NCBI RefSeq assembly: GCF_040219335.1
Contig: NZ_JAVJSQ010000004.1
Span: forward strand, 496,001-560,000
From: Gimesia sp.
GTDB taxonomy: Bacteria > Planctomycetota > Planctomycetia > Planctomycetales > Planctomycetaceae
Reading direction: 5' to 3'
DNA length: 64,000 nt
Position numbers and translations under genes: made by a program. Within the stretch, counting starts at the first letter, position 1. Every line of letters starts with the position of its first letter. The notes beneath the pieces were generated by a model. It had not been told where the DNA came from and did not search any database. It saw nothing but the letters and a program-made list of their open reading frames with translations. Positions 36,571-46,358 of this stretch are shown piece after piece.

Positions 36571-37512
36571 TTATCCTACGGCCCTGATACTCTCCAGCAG
36601 CATGCCTACTGTCAGCAACCAGCCATCAATCAAGACAAATAACAGAATTTTAAAAGGTAATGAGATCAACACCGGGGGCAACATCATCATCCCCATGCTG
36701 ATCAGAATCGAACTGATCACCATGTCGATCACAATAAAAGGCAGATACAGCTGGAAGCCAATCAGAAACGCGGTTTTAACTTCGCTCAACATGTAGGCCG
36801 GCAGCAGCACACTCAATGGGACTTCATCGTAGTCGCTGGGTGCTTTATATTCCGCGGCGCCGGGAGAACCGGGCAACGGTCGCTGATAGTCAAGAAACAT
36901 CCAGACCGTATCACTGTTGCCCGTAAGCTCAATCTGATCGCTCATGAACTTTCGCAGGGGAGCAACCGTCTTTTCAAATGCGTCTTCCAGTGATACAGGA
37001 GCCTGTTGCGTCTGGTTCGTATAGGGGACGATTCCCTCCTCGTAGGCTTTCTCCCAGATGGGAGCCATCACCATGAAGGTCAGAAACAGACTCAGGGAAG
37101 TCAGCACCTGGTTCGGCGGTAATTGCTGCGTTCCCAATGCCTGACGTAACAATCCGAATACGATCACGAACCGGATAAAACAGGTCGTCATGATCAGAAT
37201 CGACGGAGCCAGACTTAATACAGTCAGTAACAGAAACAGCTTGAGAGTCGAATTCAGACCTTCCGGCGACGTCATCTGTTCCACATTCAGCAGCTCTGGA
37301 ACACCTGATTTCTCAGCAGATGCAGGTTGCACGTTCGGATCGGCCTGCGCCGGGAAATTCTGCAGACTCTGACTGCCGACTCCCTGGTTAGAGAGTGCCT
37401 GATTCTGCGCTGCGGTCTGTGCCTGCAGAGTGCCTGTCGCTGTCAGTAACCAGCACAGACACAACCAGGCGCCCAGATTTCGGAGTTGTCCCCCCCCGCT
37501 CCATTTAAACAT
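36571..37512 (-). CDS. fliP: Flagellar export gate protein FliP
   Basis: A 313-residue protein with a cleaved signal peptide (about 1-32, ending LQAQ), then a Gln/Asn-rich spacer. FliP helices follow with the motifs [28 protein letters not shown] and [28 protein letters not shown]. It assembles with FliQ and FliR as the export channel core. The ATG at 37510-37512 overlaps the end of fliO by eight bases and has GGGGA eight bases upstream; a longer frame lacks a site. A run of eight G (37490-37497) occupies codons 6-8. Confidence 0.94.
   Translation of the reverse strand: MFKWSGGGQLRNLGAWLCLCWLLTATGTLQAQTAAQNQALSNQGVGSQSLQNFPAQADPNVQPASAEKSGVPELLNVEQMTSPEGLNSTLKLFLLLTVLSLAPSILIMTTCFIRFVIVFGLLRQALGTQQLPPNQVLTSLSLFLTFMVMAPIWEKAYEEGIVPYTNQTQQAPVSLEDAFEKTVAPLRKFMSDQIELTGNSDTVWMFLDYQRPLPGSPGAAEYKAPSDYDEVPLSVLLPAYMLSEVKTAFLIGFQLYLPFIVIDMVISSILISMGMMMLPPVLISLPFKILLFVLIDGWLLTVGMLLESIRAVG
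37490..37497 (-). repeat. G8 homopolymer in the fliP signal-peptide region
   Basis: Eight consecutive G on the coding strand, encoding Gly-Gly-Gly at residues 6-8. A change of one base would shift the frame before the signal sequence. Confidence 0.8.
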
Positions 37513-38404
37513 GATCGCGGTCCCCGGTTTCATTCAGGGAATGACGGGAGGGCTGTAACAGTTTCTGCTGCAACCGGGACATGGCAGAATCAAATTCGGG
37601 ATACTCGTCCTGAGTTGTTTCAGGCTCCGCTTCAGAACGTACCGGAGGTTGCACACGTTCCGGCTTTCGCTCAGTTCGCGCTGGCGGCGTTTTTTGCTGA
37701 GTAGATTGAAACAGGTTCAGAAACGACTGACTCGCACGAGACGAATCGGCCTGCTCGCGACACATGCCGGTAATCAGATCGACTTCGACCGGATCCAGCA
37801 CTTCGCTTAAGGTCTCCAGACCCGCGGGCGATGATCCCAGAATCAGGATTCGATTACCACATCTCACAAAGTGAATGGTCTGACGGGCATCCAGTGGCCG
37901 TTTTCCCAGAACCTCGAGCACTTCGCGAGGCAGTGTTTTCGCGGATAAAGGATTATGTTTTTTCATCACTTTGGCAGCGATCAGGATAATACCGATCACC
38001 AGTGCCAGTGCACCGAATGTCCCCCAGATGGAAGGCACCCGCCGCGGAGACGACTGATCTTCCGCTGTTGAGTCTGCCTGTTTCTGTCGATCCAGGGGAG
38101 TAATCGGATTCGCAACCTGCTTTGCTTCTGAACGGATTCTCTGTTGAGGCAGGCTGCGCGTCTGCGAGGGAGCGATTCCGGAATGAACCGGCTGCGGCCG
38201 ATTCAGGCTCTCCCGCCCTGTGGTGGCTGGAGCAACTCCCCGTTGTGCCGTCCGGGAATATGTATTGGGATTACCGGACATTACACGGGGCTGGCGAAAT
38301 TCAGATGTCCGCGACTGAAACCCAGGTTCGGCAGCCTGGCTTCGCACCGCTGAGATCAGCAGGCAGAGCAACGTCAGTACGGCAAGAATGCAAAGACGAA
38401 TCAT
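37505..38404 (-). CDS. fliO: Flagellar biosynthesis protein FliO
   Basis: A 299-residue protein with a signal or anchor (about 1-24), a long Arg/Gln/Pro-rich periplasmic segment, and one membrane helix (about 128-145, [21 protein letters not shown]). A cytoplasmic domain typical of FliO follows: [37 protein letters not shown]. The end is charged and Pro-rich. It stabilises FliP during gate assembly. Overlaps the start of fliP. Confidence 0.9.
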   Translation of the reverse strand: MIRLCILAVLTLLCLLISAVRSQAAEPGFQSRTSEFRQPRVMSGNPNTYSRTAQRGVAPATTGRESLNRPQPVHSGIAPSQTRSLPQQRIRSEAKQVANPITPLDRQKQADSTAEDQSSPRRVPSIWGTFGALALVIGIILIAAKVMKKHNPLSAKTLPREVLEVLGKRPLDARQTIHFVRCGNRILILGSSPAGLETLSEVLDPVEVDLITGMCREQADSSRASQSFLNLFQSTQQKTPPARTERKPERVQPPVRSEAEPETTQDEYPEFDSAMSRLQQKLLQPSRHSLNETGDRDHV

Positions 38405-38477
38405 GGAATCCTTTACGTCGCCTCTTTACGGGATGGGGGCTCACACAGCGGGGAAACTCCCTTCCCCGGTGTCACTC

Positions 38478-39170
38478 TTAAAGTTCGGGAGAAATAATCT
38501 CGGCAACACGGACACAAAAATTATCGTTCAGCACCAGGACTTCGCCCCGGGCAATAATGCGTCCATTCACCAGAATATCGACAGGGTCCCCCGCCAGTTT
38601 GTCCAGAGGAACAACCACTCCCTCTTTCATTTTCAGGACCTCTTCGATCAGCAGTTCCGTGCGTCCCAGTTCGATGCACAGATCCAGTTCGACATTCTGC
38701 AGAGATGACAAAGCCATCGCCTCTTCGGGATTGCCTGTCATCGATTCAAAATTCGGAAACTCAAACGCCTTGGTTCCTCCCAGATCTCCGGGGATTCCAT
38801 GACCGGGCCCCAGGTTGGGAGAAATTGCCGCCGCCAGATTGGCTTCCGCCTGATTCAATAGCGCCTCAGTATCTGCATGCGATGCGGAAAACGGGCTACC
38901 GGACTGATCTGATGCCCCACCATGCTGGCTGAACAGTCCATCGATATCATCATTATTGACGACATTTCCGGATCCGGATGGCTTCGTTCCCTCGCTCGAA
39001 CTGGCATTCTGCAGCAGTTTCTCGATATCGGAGGGATCCAGCAGGTCGTCCCCTGCACTTTGAGAGGCGCTTTCACCAGAGGGCGGTTCTGCAGGCGCAT
39101 TCTGTCCCTGCGAGTTTAACAGCTTCTCAATTTCGGAAGGATCAAGAAGATCGTCATTATCTTCAGCCAC
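38478..39170 (-). CDS. fliN: Flagellar switch protein FliN with long repeat-bearing N-terminus
   Basis: A 230-residue protein; ordinary FliN is about 100-140. The SpoA/C-ring domain is at about 150-228 ([32 protein letters not shown] and [25 protein letters not shown]). The N-terminal 110 residues repeat an acidic helical motif: [12 protein letters not shown] (7-18), [12 protein letters not shown] (42-53), then weaker copies near 70-80 and 98-105, separated by Ser/Gly linkers. These resemble the LSQxEIDxLL tail motif of FliM/FliY that docks CheY. fliM is absent from its usual place between fliL and fliN. Confidence 0.92.
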   Translation of the reverse strand: MAEDNDDLLDPSEIEKLLNSQGQNAPAEPPSGESASQSAGDDLLDPSDIEKLLQNASSSEGTKPSGSGNVVNNDDIDGLFSQHGGASDQSGSPFSASHADTEALLNQAEANLAAAISPNLGPGHGIPGDLGGTKAFEFPNFESMTGNPEEAMALSSLQNVELDLCIELGRTELLIEEVLKMKEGVVVPLDKLAGDPVDILVNGRIIARGEVLVLNDNFCVRVAEIISPEL

Positions 39171-39198
39171 AATCGTATCCTGTTCTGCCGGGGAGGCA

Positions 39199-39756
39199 CT
39201 ATTGCGTCATTGTCCGGTATTCACTGATGACCGTCTCAATGACATAGCTCTTCTTGAGAACTTTATTTATCGACTCTTTCATCATCCGTTTCATCGTACT
39301 CAACTGGGGATCATTCAGATCTGTCAGGCTCGACTTACGGACAACTTCAATCACAGCCTGCTTCACGCGGGCTTTATTCGTCTCTTTGACCATGGTTTCA
39401 AAATCGCCGGCTGCGCCCTGCTCGACCAGCGCCACCAGGTTGAAGGTCACGTGGATAGTCGCCCCGGGTTCGGCAATATTATTCGTCACGCTGAAGTTTT
39501 CAATGTTCACTTCAGCCGTGGTAACCTGCAGATTTTCGCTTTCCCTGGAGAGAGATTCTTCAGCGACTTCCGCCGGTTTATCAGGTGTCAACAGCCAGTA
39601 GGAGATCCCGACCTGCAGCATGATGACCAGCAGCAACAGGCCACCAATCTTGAGTAACCTGGCCTTGGACTGGCCGGAAGCGGCCGCACTCTCTTCGGGG
39701 GATGCCACTGCCCCTGTTGCGACACCTGCCTCTTCTGTTTCGGTGTCTGTTGCCAC
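39199..39756 (-). CDS. fliL: Flagellar basal body protein FliL
   Basis: A 185-residue protein with one membrane helix (about 36-55, [22 protein letters not shown]) and a periplasmic domain that surrounds stator units. The GTG start has AAGGAGGAG four bases upstream, one of the strongest ribosome sites here. It follows motB after a 156-base gap that contains a perfect hairpin. Confidence 0.88.
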   Translation of the reverse strand: MATDTETEEAGVATGAVASPEESAAASGQSKARLLKIGGLLLLVIMLQVGISYWLLTPDKPAEVAEESLSRESENLQVTTAEVNIENFSVTNNIAEPGATIHVTFNLVALVEQGAAGDFETMVKETNKARVKQAVIEVVRKSSLTDLNDPQLSTMKRMMKESINKVLKKSYVIETVISEYRTMTQ

Positions 39757-39792
39757 GAGTCTCCTCCTTGAACTCTCGCACTCTGTTGGCGC

Positions 39793-39813
39793 AGGGACAC
39801 ATCATGTGTCCCT
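39793..39813. promoter_or_regulatory. Intercistronic hairpin between motB and fliL
   Basis: AGGGACACAT and ATGTGTCCCT are a perfect inverted repeat around a single C, so the RNA stem is about eight to nine pairs with a tight loop. It lies near the middle of the 156-base gap, with no U tract after it. Confidence 0.55.
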
Positions 39814-39912
39814 CTGCATCCACTTCGGCGGTTTTGATTAGACCAATCAGGCTCTGTATCTGATTACAAAGCGATTTCCGGAACGCCGATCAGGCAGAAT
39901 TGATTGTAGAAC

Positions 39913-40641
39913 TCAACGCTTACCTGTCTGCGGAGTGTCTATATACGCATCAATCAAAAATACGTCAACCCGACGATTCAAGGATTGCTCCTGCGGGTCG
40001 CGTGTGATGGTCCGTGGCTCAGCATCTCCCACTGAACTGACTATCAGTCGTTCGGGGGCAATTCCCTTGCCTTCAAGGTACTCCGCCACATTTTTGGCCC
40101 GATAGAAAGAGAGTTCCTGGGAATCCAGGAATTTTGAGTCCTTTGGCAAAGGCTCAGGCGAGGCATGCCCCCGTACGATCAGCCGATTGGGAGTCGGCAG
40201 CAACACTTCTGCAATCACATCCAGTTTTTTCTTCAGCGCAGGAGTCAACTCCGCAGAAAACCGATCAAAACAGGCAGCTCCCCCCAGAGTCACCTCGGTT
40301 CCCGTATTAATTCTTTCCACTGTCCTGAAGGGACCACCCCCTCCCGAAGAATCCGCTTTGCCCATTTTAGTTCCCCCGTCGGAGCTGGTCCCCTTGGAGG
40401 CAGGCTTACTGCGGTTACTGGTAGGATCCAGCGACTTTCCCGGCACGGCGGCTGTACCGTGATGCGTTCCGAATCGCTCCCGCAGCGAATCCAGCATGGC
40501 ACGCACGGATCCTTCGTCGTTACGGATCTCACTCATGGACACCAGCATGATGAAGAAGGTCAGCAACAACGACATCATGTCACCATAGGTGACCACCCAT
40601 TCCGGAACGCCAGGAGGTCCGTCTTCTTCAGGCATCGCCAT
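39913..40641 (-). CDS. motB: Flagellar stator protein MotB
   Basis: A 242-residue protein. One membrane helix begins VPEWVVTYGDMMSLLLTFF; the ion-carrying aspartate is Asp21. A Ser/Gly-rich linker (about 70-110) leads to a plug region and the OmpA-type peptidoglycan-binding domain (about 125-235, with RGHASPEPL and RRVDVFL). It forms the stator with MotA. The residues around Asp21 do not settle proton or sodium use. It lies 36 bases after motA. Confidence 0.94.
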   Translation of the reverse strand: MAMPEEDGPPGVPEWVVTYGDMMSLLLTFFIMLVSMSEIRNDEGSVRAMLDSLRERFGTHHGTAAVPGKSLDPTSNRSKPASKGTSSDGGTKMGKADSSGGGGPFRTVERINTGTEVTLGGAACFDRFSAELTPALKKKLDVIAEVLLPTPNRLIVRGHASPEPLPKDSKFLDSQELSFYRAKNVAEYLEGKGIAPERLIVSSVGDAEPRTITRDPQEQSLNRRVDVFLIDAYIDTPQTGKR

Positions 40642-40677
40642 CTGAATCGCCTCCTTTCCTTCGAAAGATTGAGAACA

Positions 40678-41457
40678 TCAGGCAGCCTGACCGTCTTTGC
40701 TGACACGCTGGTCTGCCGGCAGGAAGGTATTCAGCTTCTGCTCAATCACGCGGGGATTATCCCCTTCCTGGATTGCAATCAGCCCTTTAATAATGACTTC
40801 CCGTACCTGGAATTCCTGTTTACTGTAATATGCCAGCTTGTCGGCGAAAGGGAGAAAAAACAGGTTCGACACCAGCGCCCCATACAGCGTCGTGATCAAC
40901 GCCACCGCCATACCGGGGCCGATGGCCTCCGGGTCATCCATGTTCCCCAACATGATGATCAGCCCCATCAGGGTTCCGATCATCCCGAATGCCGGTGCAT
41001 ATCGACCAACCGTATCCATCAGAGATTTGCCGTTTTTATGACGGCCGGCCACAGCCTCCATTTCCGTGCGGAGAATCTGTTCCATGAGATCCACGTCGGT
41101 CCCGTCCACTGCCATCTGGACGCCGAGCAGAATGAAAGGATCCTCGATTTCCTCCGTTTTGGCTTCCAGAGCCAGAATACCGTCGCGACGGGCGATTTCA
41201 GCAAACTCAACGATCTGAGAAATCACGGGAGCCAGTTCCGGCTGGTTGGGGAAGAATACCTTCTTCAGCACCTTCGGAAACAGCAGCATCGCTGCCCCCG
41301 GAAAGGCAATGAAACAGGCTGCGATCGCCCCACCGACCACCACTGCAGCTGAGGGAATATCGATAAAGGCACTGAAGCTTGACCCTGGCGCAATAAAGAT
41401 CGCCAGCAGCAGCAATATGATGCCTGAAACGAGTCCGCCGGCTGTTGCCTTATCCAT
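40678..41457 (-). CDS. motA: Flagellar stator protein MotA
   Basis: A 259-residue protein with four membrane helices. The large cytoplasmic loop includes RRDGILALEAKTEEIEDPFILLGVQMAVDGTD, and helices three and four include PAFGMIGTLMGLIIMLGNMDDP with the conserved glycine-proline ion-path residues. The ATG at 41455-41457 has AGGGAC upstream; an in-frame GTG eleven codons earlier lacks a ribosome site. It couples ion flow to torque on FliG. Confidence 0.94.
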   Translation of the reverse strand: MDKATAGGLVSGIILLLLAIFIAPGSSFSAFIDIPSAAVVVGGAIAACFIAFPGAAMLLFPKVLKKVFFPNQPELAPVISQIVEFAEIARRDGILALEAKTEEIEDPFILLGVQMAVDGTDVDLMEQILRTEMEAVAGRHKNGKSLMDTVGRYAPAFGMIGTLMGLIIMLGNMDDPEAIGPGMAVALITTLYGALVSNLFFLPFADKLAYYSKQEFQVREVIIKGLIAIQEGDNPRVIEQKLNTFLPADQRVSKDGQAA

Positions 41458-41570
41458 TTCTAACAAAGTCCCTGATGTCAGTGGGCTCACTCAAATCCGG
41501 ATCGTAGCAAACCGGAGAGCAGGCCCCTCACCATCACAAGTTATAATTGCTCAATCACTCAGAATCTGTC

Positions 41571-41765
41571 TCACAGCCCGGGTGCCAGTCGAATCGCACG
41601 CGAATAAGCGATTGCACGTTTTACTACTTCTTCTACGCTTTCCCGCACAATCAGGCGATCATCCGAAGTCAAAGTAATAAACGTGTCGGGTCTGCTCTCA
41701 ATACTTTGAATCAGTTCCGCGTTGACAACAAACTCTTCACCATTCAGTCGGGTCAATTTGATCAT
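41571..41765 (-). CDS. flbD: Flagellar protein FlbD (FlbD family)
   Basis: A 64-residue protein that starts MIKLTRLNGEEFVVNAELIQ and continues IESRPDTFITLTSDDRLIVRESVEEVV, the FlbD small-protein pattern. It is found between flgE and motA in spirochaete, firmicute and planctomycete clusters. Its function is poorly defined; a role in motor assembly is assumed from context. Confidence 0.92.
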   Translation of the reverse strand: MIKLTRLNGEEFVVNAELIQSIESRPDTFITLTSDDRLIVRESVEEVVKRAIAYSRAIRLAPGL

Positions 41766-41831
41766 GCCACCAGTCTCCCGGGGGCGGTGGTCAAACCAGC
41801 CCCTCTGCCGGAACCCTGCTTAACCATCCGA

Positions 41832-43523
41832 TTAACGTCCCAGCACCAGCAGTTCGTCAACCAGCTGCTGTACGGAGCTGATCACACGGGCGTTTCCCCG
41901 ATAGTTCGTGGAAGCCACGATCAGGTCAACCAGGTTTCGACCTACGTCGGTGTTGGAAAGTTCAATTGAACCGGCACGAATCGTACCGGCACCAAAGTTA
42001 CCCGGCGTCACCAGGAATGGAGGACCGGAACTGACCCCTTCCTGGAACGTGGAGTTACCACTTTCCAGTAACCCCTGTGGGTTGGAGAACCGGGCCAGTG
42101 TCACCTGTCCCAGCGTCCGGATAATCCCGTTGTCAAACACGCCGTTAATAATCCCCGTTTCATCGATCACGAAACTGGACAGCGTTCCCGGATCCGAACC
42201 ATCCTGCAGGTCCAGTTTCAAAGTACTCCCTGCCGACGCAGACGAAATACCGGAGATGTTCGAAAGGTCGATGGACACATCCATTTCATCAGCAGCGGTA
42301 TTGACCCGGCTGATCCCGAATGTAGAAGGGGTGAAGTTAGTCACATTCCCCTTACTGTCGAATGTAATTGTTCCGTTGGACACCGCAACATCGCCGTCAT
42401 TGTCATCAGCACTTTCAAGGAAATAACGGAAGACAGTATTGTTGGAAGATCGTGACTCCAGCGCGCTGGTCATTTTCATCGTCACCGGTTCACCCAGCGA
42501 GTCAAAAATCACGAAGTCAGTAATAGCACTTTCACCATTCGCAGACTCACTTTTCGTGAACGCCATCGGTACAGTTGAGCCATCAGAAGTAATATTACCA
42601 ATGGTCACCGAGATATCATTCACGGTCCCGGTATTCCCTACGATCTGAAAAGCACCACCGGCAGTCACTGTCGCTCCTGGTTGAGCGCCTGTGGTCGCAT
42701 CGTTGGGAATGCCGCCTCCATTCTGAATCCCCAGAGTCCGATCCAGGAAGCTGGCAAAATCAGCTGCAGTCGTGGTTGCCGTTACCTGCATCGTCAGAGC
42801 GTCCAGTGTCCGCCCCCCTTTGCTGGGTGTAAATGACAGTGTTTCTCCCAGAGTAAACAGCGGCGTACCAATCGTTTCTTCGATGTCGGTCAGCAATGTC
42901 GTACCAGTAATGGCAGCGTTCGCGTTCCCGGCATCGGTTAAGTTCCCTGTCGTCAAGATCGAGCCTTGGGTTCCAATTTCCCCGGTCGGCAGTAATGCAC
43001 CACCAATCTCAACATTCTTGGTCGCCTGGGCCACGTTCAAGTCCCCGAGGGGAACTTTAATATCCGTCAGAGTGGTCTTCACCAGGTTAAAGTCTTCATC
43101 GACGCCATACCCCTGAACCAGATAACCGCTCTGGTTGGTCAACAGACTCGAACTGTTCAATTCAAAGTTACCATTCCGGGAGTAAACCTGACCGTCGGGG
43201 CTGTCCAGAATAAAGAAACCATCTCCCTGAATCGCGAGGTCGGAGGGGCTGGTACTGTTGGTCACACTACCCTGAGTGAAGTCTTTACGAATCGAAGCAC
43301 TCAAGGCCCCCAGACCGATCTGTCGGGGGTTCGTACCGCCGTTTGAGGAGGATGGACGTGAACCCACACTTAAGGTTCGTGCAAGCTGCGTCGTAAACAG
43401 CACATTAGAGGCTTTAAAACCATTGGTGCCAGCGTTGGCAATATTGTTACCCAACACATCAATGCTGGTTTCATTCAGGCTCAGACCACCCAATGATGTA
43501 TTTAATGCAGACGTCAATCCCAT
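41832..43523 (-). CDS. flgE: Flagellar hook protein FlgE
   Basis: A 563-residue hook subunit. The N-terminal rod domain (MGLTSALNTSLGGLSLNETSIDVLGNNIANAGTNGFKAS) and the C-terminal domain (NTDVGRNLVDLIVASTNYRGNARVISSVQQLVDELLVLGR) form the D0 coiled coil. The central part is a large Thr/Gly/Asp-rich variable region with repeated TGxxL and GNxTxxG stretches, typical of the exposed D1-D2 domains. Exported by the FlhAB gate and capped by FlgD, whose gene lies upstream. Confidence 0.95.
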   Translation of the reverse strand: MGLTSALNTSLGGLSLNETSIDVLGNNIANAGTNGFKASNVLFTTQLARTLSVGSRPSSSNGGTNPRQIGLGALSASIRKDFTQGSVTNSTSPSDLAIQGDGFFILDSPDGQVYSRNGNFELNSSSLLTNQSGYLVQGYGVDEDFNLVKTTLTDIKVPLGDLNVAQATKNVEIGGALLPTGEIGTQGSILTTGNLTDAGNANAAITGTTLLTDIEETIGTPLFTLGETLSFTPSKGGRTLDALTMQVTATTTAADFASFLDRTLGIQNGGGIPNDATTGAQPGATVTAGGAFQIVGNTGTVNDISVTIGNITSDGSTVPMAFTKSESANGESAITDFVIFDSLGEPVTMKMTSALESRSSNNTVFRYFLESADDNDGDVAVSNGTITFDSKGNVTNFTPSTFGISRVNTAADEMDVSIDLSNISGISSASAGSTLKLDLQDGSDPGTLSSFVIDETGIINGVFDNGIIRTLGQVTLARFSNPQGLLESGNSTFQEGVSSGPPFLVTPGNFGAGTIRAGSIELSNTDVGRNLVDLIVASTNYRGNARVISSVQQLVDELLVLGR

Positions 43524-43717
43524 GACAACTCCTCGGTTGAATCAACCAGGTTAATACCCAATCCTTAGGTTCGTTTTTGCGCAGCATCAGTCAGAACCGT
43601 ACTACAGCAGTATTCTGTGTATCGTCTAAACTGATCCTGATCATCTTCCCATTTTTCTTAAATTTCGGTCGGCTCAGGCAAGCTTCAAATGAAGCTGCTT
43701 CTGTAACCTCCGAAATA

Positions 43718-44155
43718 TCATTCACTTGCAGGTTCCTGTACCGAGGTGATCGACGACACCGGCACTTCGGAATTACCAATGGCAACGTAGGCTTTGCTAT
43801 CGCGTACGAAAGCACGTTCCACCACACCGGACACCGAGTTATCGGAACTGTCCTTCCCTTCCACCTGCTTACCGATCAGACCAGCGGCCTGAGTCAGCGA
43901 CTGGCCGGTAGTAATCTCTTTCAGTGTATCTGACAGCTCGATATTCGATTGAAGTTCCCGCATGCTGGAAATCTGTCCCAGAAGTTCTTCATTCCCCATC
44001 GGGTTTGTCGGATCCTGGTTCTGCAATTCTGTAATCAGCAACTTCATAAAATTATCAGCGGTCAACCCATTGAAACCGACCTCACCAGCATCGACCACCT
44101 TCACGTTTGTGGAACTGCTGGCTCCACTGCTTCCGCTCACTGCATCGACTGCCAT
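43718..44155 (-). CDS. flgD: Hook cap protein FlgD, short form
   Basis: A 145-residue protein. The conserved N-terminal export and assembly region (FMKLLITELQNQDPTNPMGNEELLGQISSMRELQSN) and the following helix are intact. Only the start of the usual C-terminal tudor/Fn3-like part remains (GVVERAFVRDSKAYVAIGNSEVPVSSI), against about 220 residues or more in enterobacteria. Such short FlgD forms are known. It lies between fliK and flgE as usual. Confidence 0.9.
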   Translation of the reverse strand: MAVDAVSGSSGASSSTNVKVVDAGEVGFNGLTADNFMKLLITELQNQDPTNPMGNEELLGQISSMRELQSNIELSDTLKEITTGQSLTQAAGLIGKQVEGKDSSDNSVSGVVERAFVRDSKAYVAIGNSEVPVSSITSVQEPASE

Positions 44156-44196
44156 CCTGGCAACTCCTTAAATTCCGTTAACAAGGGGGGGGACTA

Positions 44197-46119
44197 TTAG
44201 ATCTGAACGTCGATTTCTTCGACGTTCTCGGTAGCGACTCCCTGCGATCGAGTCACATGGGGTCGGTTCTGTTCTTCCTGTTCGACATCCTCACGCTGTA
44301 TGGTTTCGTCAGCATAGGCACGCTCATCGTGGCCCTGCTCTGCATCCCCCGACTGATCTGAGAAGTCGTTGGAATTAAAGTTGGCCCCTGACTGTTGCTG
44401 CGAATCAGACTGGGACGAGCGTTGATCCTCGCTGGAGTGGGTATTGATTTGCACATCGATCCGATCCAGCGAGACTCCAGTCTTCACCAGGGCTTCTTTC
44501 AGCTGGGCCAGGTTATCGTTAATGACTTTCTGGGCATGCCTGTTCTGAACTTCCAGTTTGGCCGAATACTCACCATTCTTCAGGGAGACCTCGATCTGCA
44601 GAGCCCCCAGTTCGGGTGGACTCAACCGGATTTTGAGCTGTTGCCCCGTCGATTGAGAATGCCGCACGGCACTCGCGATTCGCTCCATCAACTGTTCAAC
44701 CTGTTTTGCGTCAACTACCGGACCGGTCGGAGCGGCTGCCTGACTCTCTGTGGCAACGTTCGTCGTCTGTCCCAGCCCTGTAGCAGGAGTCTGCGACTGA
44801 TCGTGACTATTCTGATTACCGGCATGCTGTTCCTGGGCGAGCGGACCAGGTTTCGTTGCCTCGGTCAAGGCCTTCTGTAAGGCATCAGTCGCCGCTGACG
44901 CTGCTGCAGGATGCGGATTCGTGTGGTTCAGCGCACTCTGTTCCGGCAGAACCTTGTCACCATCGACCTGCTGTTCTGATTTTTTGTCTGTCGTCTCTGT
45001 TTTATCAGGTCCGGCATTCTCGGTCTGCTTCTGAACCTGATCAATCACTGCCTGCGCGACCTGTTGACCCGAATTCGCGTCAACCGCCTCCTGTCCCTGC
45101 TGCGGAAGATTTTCATTCGGATTCTGCTGCTGAGCTTTCAGATACCGTTGCTGCTGGGCAGCCTGTTGTGCTGCCTGGGCGACATCACTTTTCACGTTGC
45201 CTGAGTTTGAGTGCTCAGCCTGGGACTTTTGGATCGCAGCCTGCTGCTCATCAGCCTTCTTCCCCCCTTTGAGCTGCTCCGCTGACTCTACTGACTGCCC
45301 TTCCTCAGCAGCCTGCTGATCATCGGCAACAGCATCCATGATCTCCTTTGACTGCCCCGCGCCCTGGAGCTGCTGATCCCCCTCGACATCACCGGGAGTC
45401 TCATTCAGGGACGTTGTCTCAGTCTGATTCGTAGCGACTTCCTGAGTCTTGAGCAGCTCAGCCAACCCTTCTGGAATCGGCAGGGATTCAACTGGTCTGG
45501 TTTCCGTTACTTCGGTCTGCAGTTTGACCAGATTCTGATTCTCTGAGAACTGAAAATTGGCCGGCGGACGAATTTCCGTATCTCCGGTTGTCACTTCCTG
45601 TTCGAGTGTGGTTGCAGACGCGGCACTCTCCTGAAACAACGAATAGCGGGACGTCTTTTCCTTGACCGGCGTTCCCGAATCTACCGGGACGGCACTCTCA
45701 TTGACTTCATCAGCAGCTGTCTTATCTTCTGTAGCAGGTTTCGTATCCTGAACTGTCGCTGACTGTTCAACAGCGCTCTGACCGGGTTCTACCGCATCAT
45801 TACGATTTTCCTGAGAACGCGGCGTCTGCTGCTCTCGCTCTGCTGGTGTGGGTGTCTCACTGGCAGAACGTGCCTGCGGTGCTTGAGGCTCCGGACGACT
45901 CCGGTCTGATTGCACTTCGTTTGCAGTACGGGAATCTGGCTGTGGTTTTTCAGATGTAGACCGCTGCTGCTTTTGTGACAGTGAGTCCGCAAGCTGCTTG
46001 CGATAAGTAGAGTCGGTGGAACGAGTTGCTTCTCGCTGCAAACCGAGGTTCTGCCTGCCGTACTGACTCACATCTGGCGTCTGCAAATCCAGCAGGGAAA
46101 ACTTGGGAGCGTCTGGCAT
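44197..46119 (-). CDS. fliK: Hook-length control protein FliK
   Basis: A 640-residue secreted ruler. Residues 1-480 are a low-complexity Gln/Glu/Thr/Ala/Ser region. The conserved Flg_hook C-terminal domain is at about 490-570 (LKIRLSPPELGALQIEVSLKNGEYSAKLEVQNRHAQKVINDNLAQLKEAL). An Asp/Ser/Gln-rich end follows. The ruler length exceeds that of enterobacterial FliK (about 400). It interacts with FlhB to stop hook growth. Confidence 0.92.
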   Translation of the reverse strand: MPDAPKFSLLDLQTPDVSQYGRQNLGLQREATRSTDSTYRKQLADSLSQKQQRSTSEKPQPDSRTANEVQSDRSRPEPQAPQARSASETPTPAEREQQTPRSQENRNDAVEPGQSAVEQSATVQDTKPATEDKTAADEVNESAVPVDSGTPVKEKTSRYSLFQESAASATTLEQEVTTGDTEIRPPANFQFSENQNLVKLQTEVTETRPVESLPIPEGLAELLKTQEVATNQTETTSLNETPGDVEGDQQLQGAGQSKEIMDAVADDQQAAEEGQSVESAEQLKGGKKADEQQAAIQKSQAEHSNSGNVKSDVAQAAQQAAQQQRYLKAQQQNPNENLPQQGQEAVDANSGQQVAQAVIDQVQKQTENAGPDKTETTDKKSEQQVDGDKVLPEQSALNHTNPHPAAASAATDALQKALTEATKPGPLAQEQHAGNQNSHDQSQTPATGLGQTTNVATESQAAAPTGPVVDAKQVEQLMERIASAVRHSQSTGQQLKIRLSPPELGALQIEVSLKNGEYSAKLEVQNRHAQKVINDNLAQLKEALVKTGVSLDRIDVQINTHSSEDQRSSQSDSQQQSGANFNSNDFSDQSGDAEQGHDERAYADETIQREDVEQEEQNRPHVTRSQGVATENVEEIDVQI

Positions 46120-46189
46120 TCCTCATCACCTCAGAGTTAAACAGGTATCCGAATACAATCGCCTTCAGTCCTCCAGAGAGAACTGCGCA

Positions 46190-46224
46190 GTGGTGAACGC
46201 GACAGGAATCGACGAATTCACCAC
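46190..46224. promoter_or_regulatory. Stem-loop in the gap before fliK
   Basis: GTGGTGAA pairs perfectly with TTCACCAC (46190-46197 with 46217-46224) around a 19-base loop, in the 239-base space between the MotE-like gene and fliK. No U tract. Confidence 0.4.
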
Positions 46225-46358
46225 TATCATATTCGACAGGATTAACCCTGGGACATGACGTCAGAATACGTAATATAGAACAATTTTAGCGAAAAACCGC
46301 ATTAGTCCGATTCAGGAGCAGTAGCTGTCAACCAGCTGAGAAAATACCAGACCGCGCT

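Noticed and set aside
40165..41352. A 395-residue plus-strand ORF opposite motA and motB
   Set aside because: A shadow of two well-identified stator genes; His/Arg/Gln-rich with no domain.
43681..43696. AGCTTC/GAAGCT hairpin between flgD and flgE
   Set aside because: Only six pairs and no other signal; too weak to call.
44185..44192. G8 run between fliK and flgD
   Set aside because: It lies between genes and changes in its length would not shift a frame.
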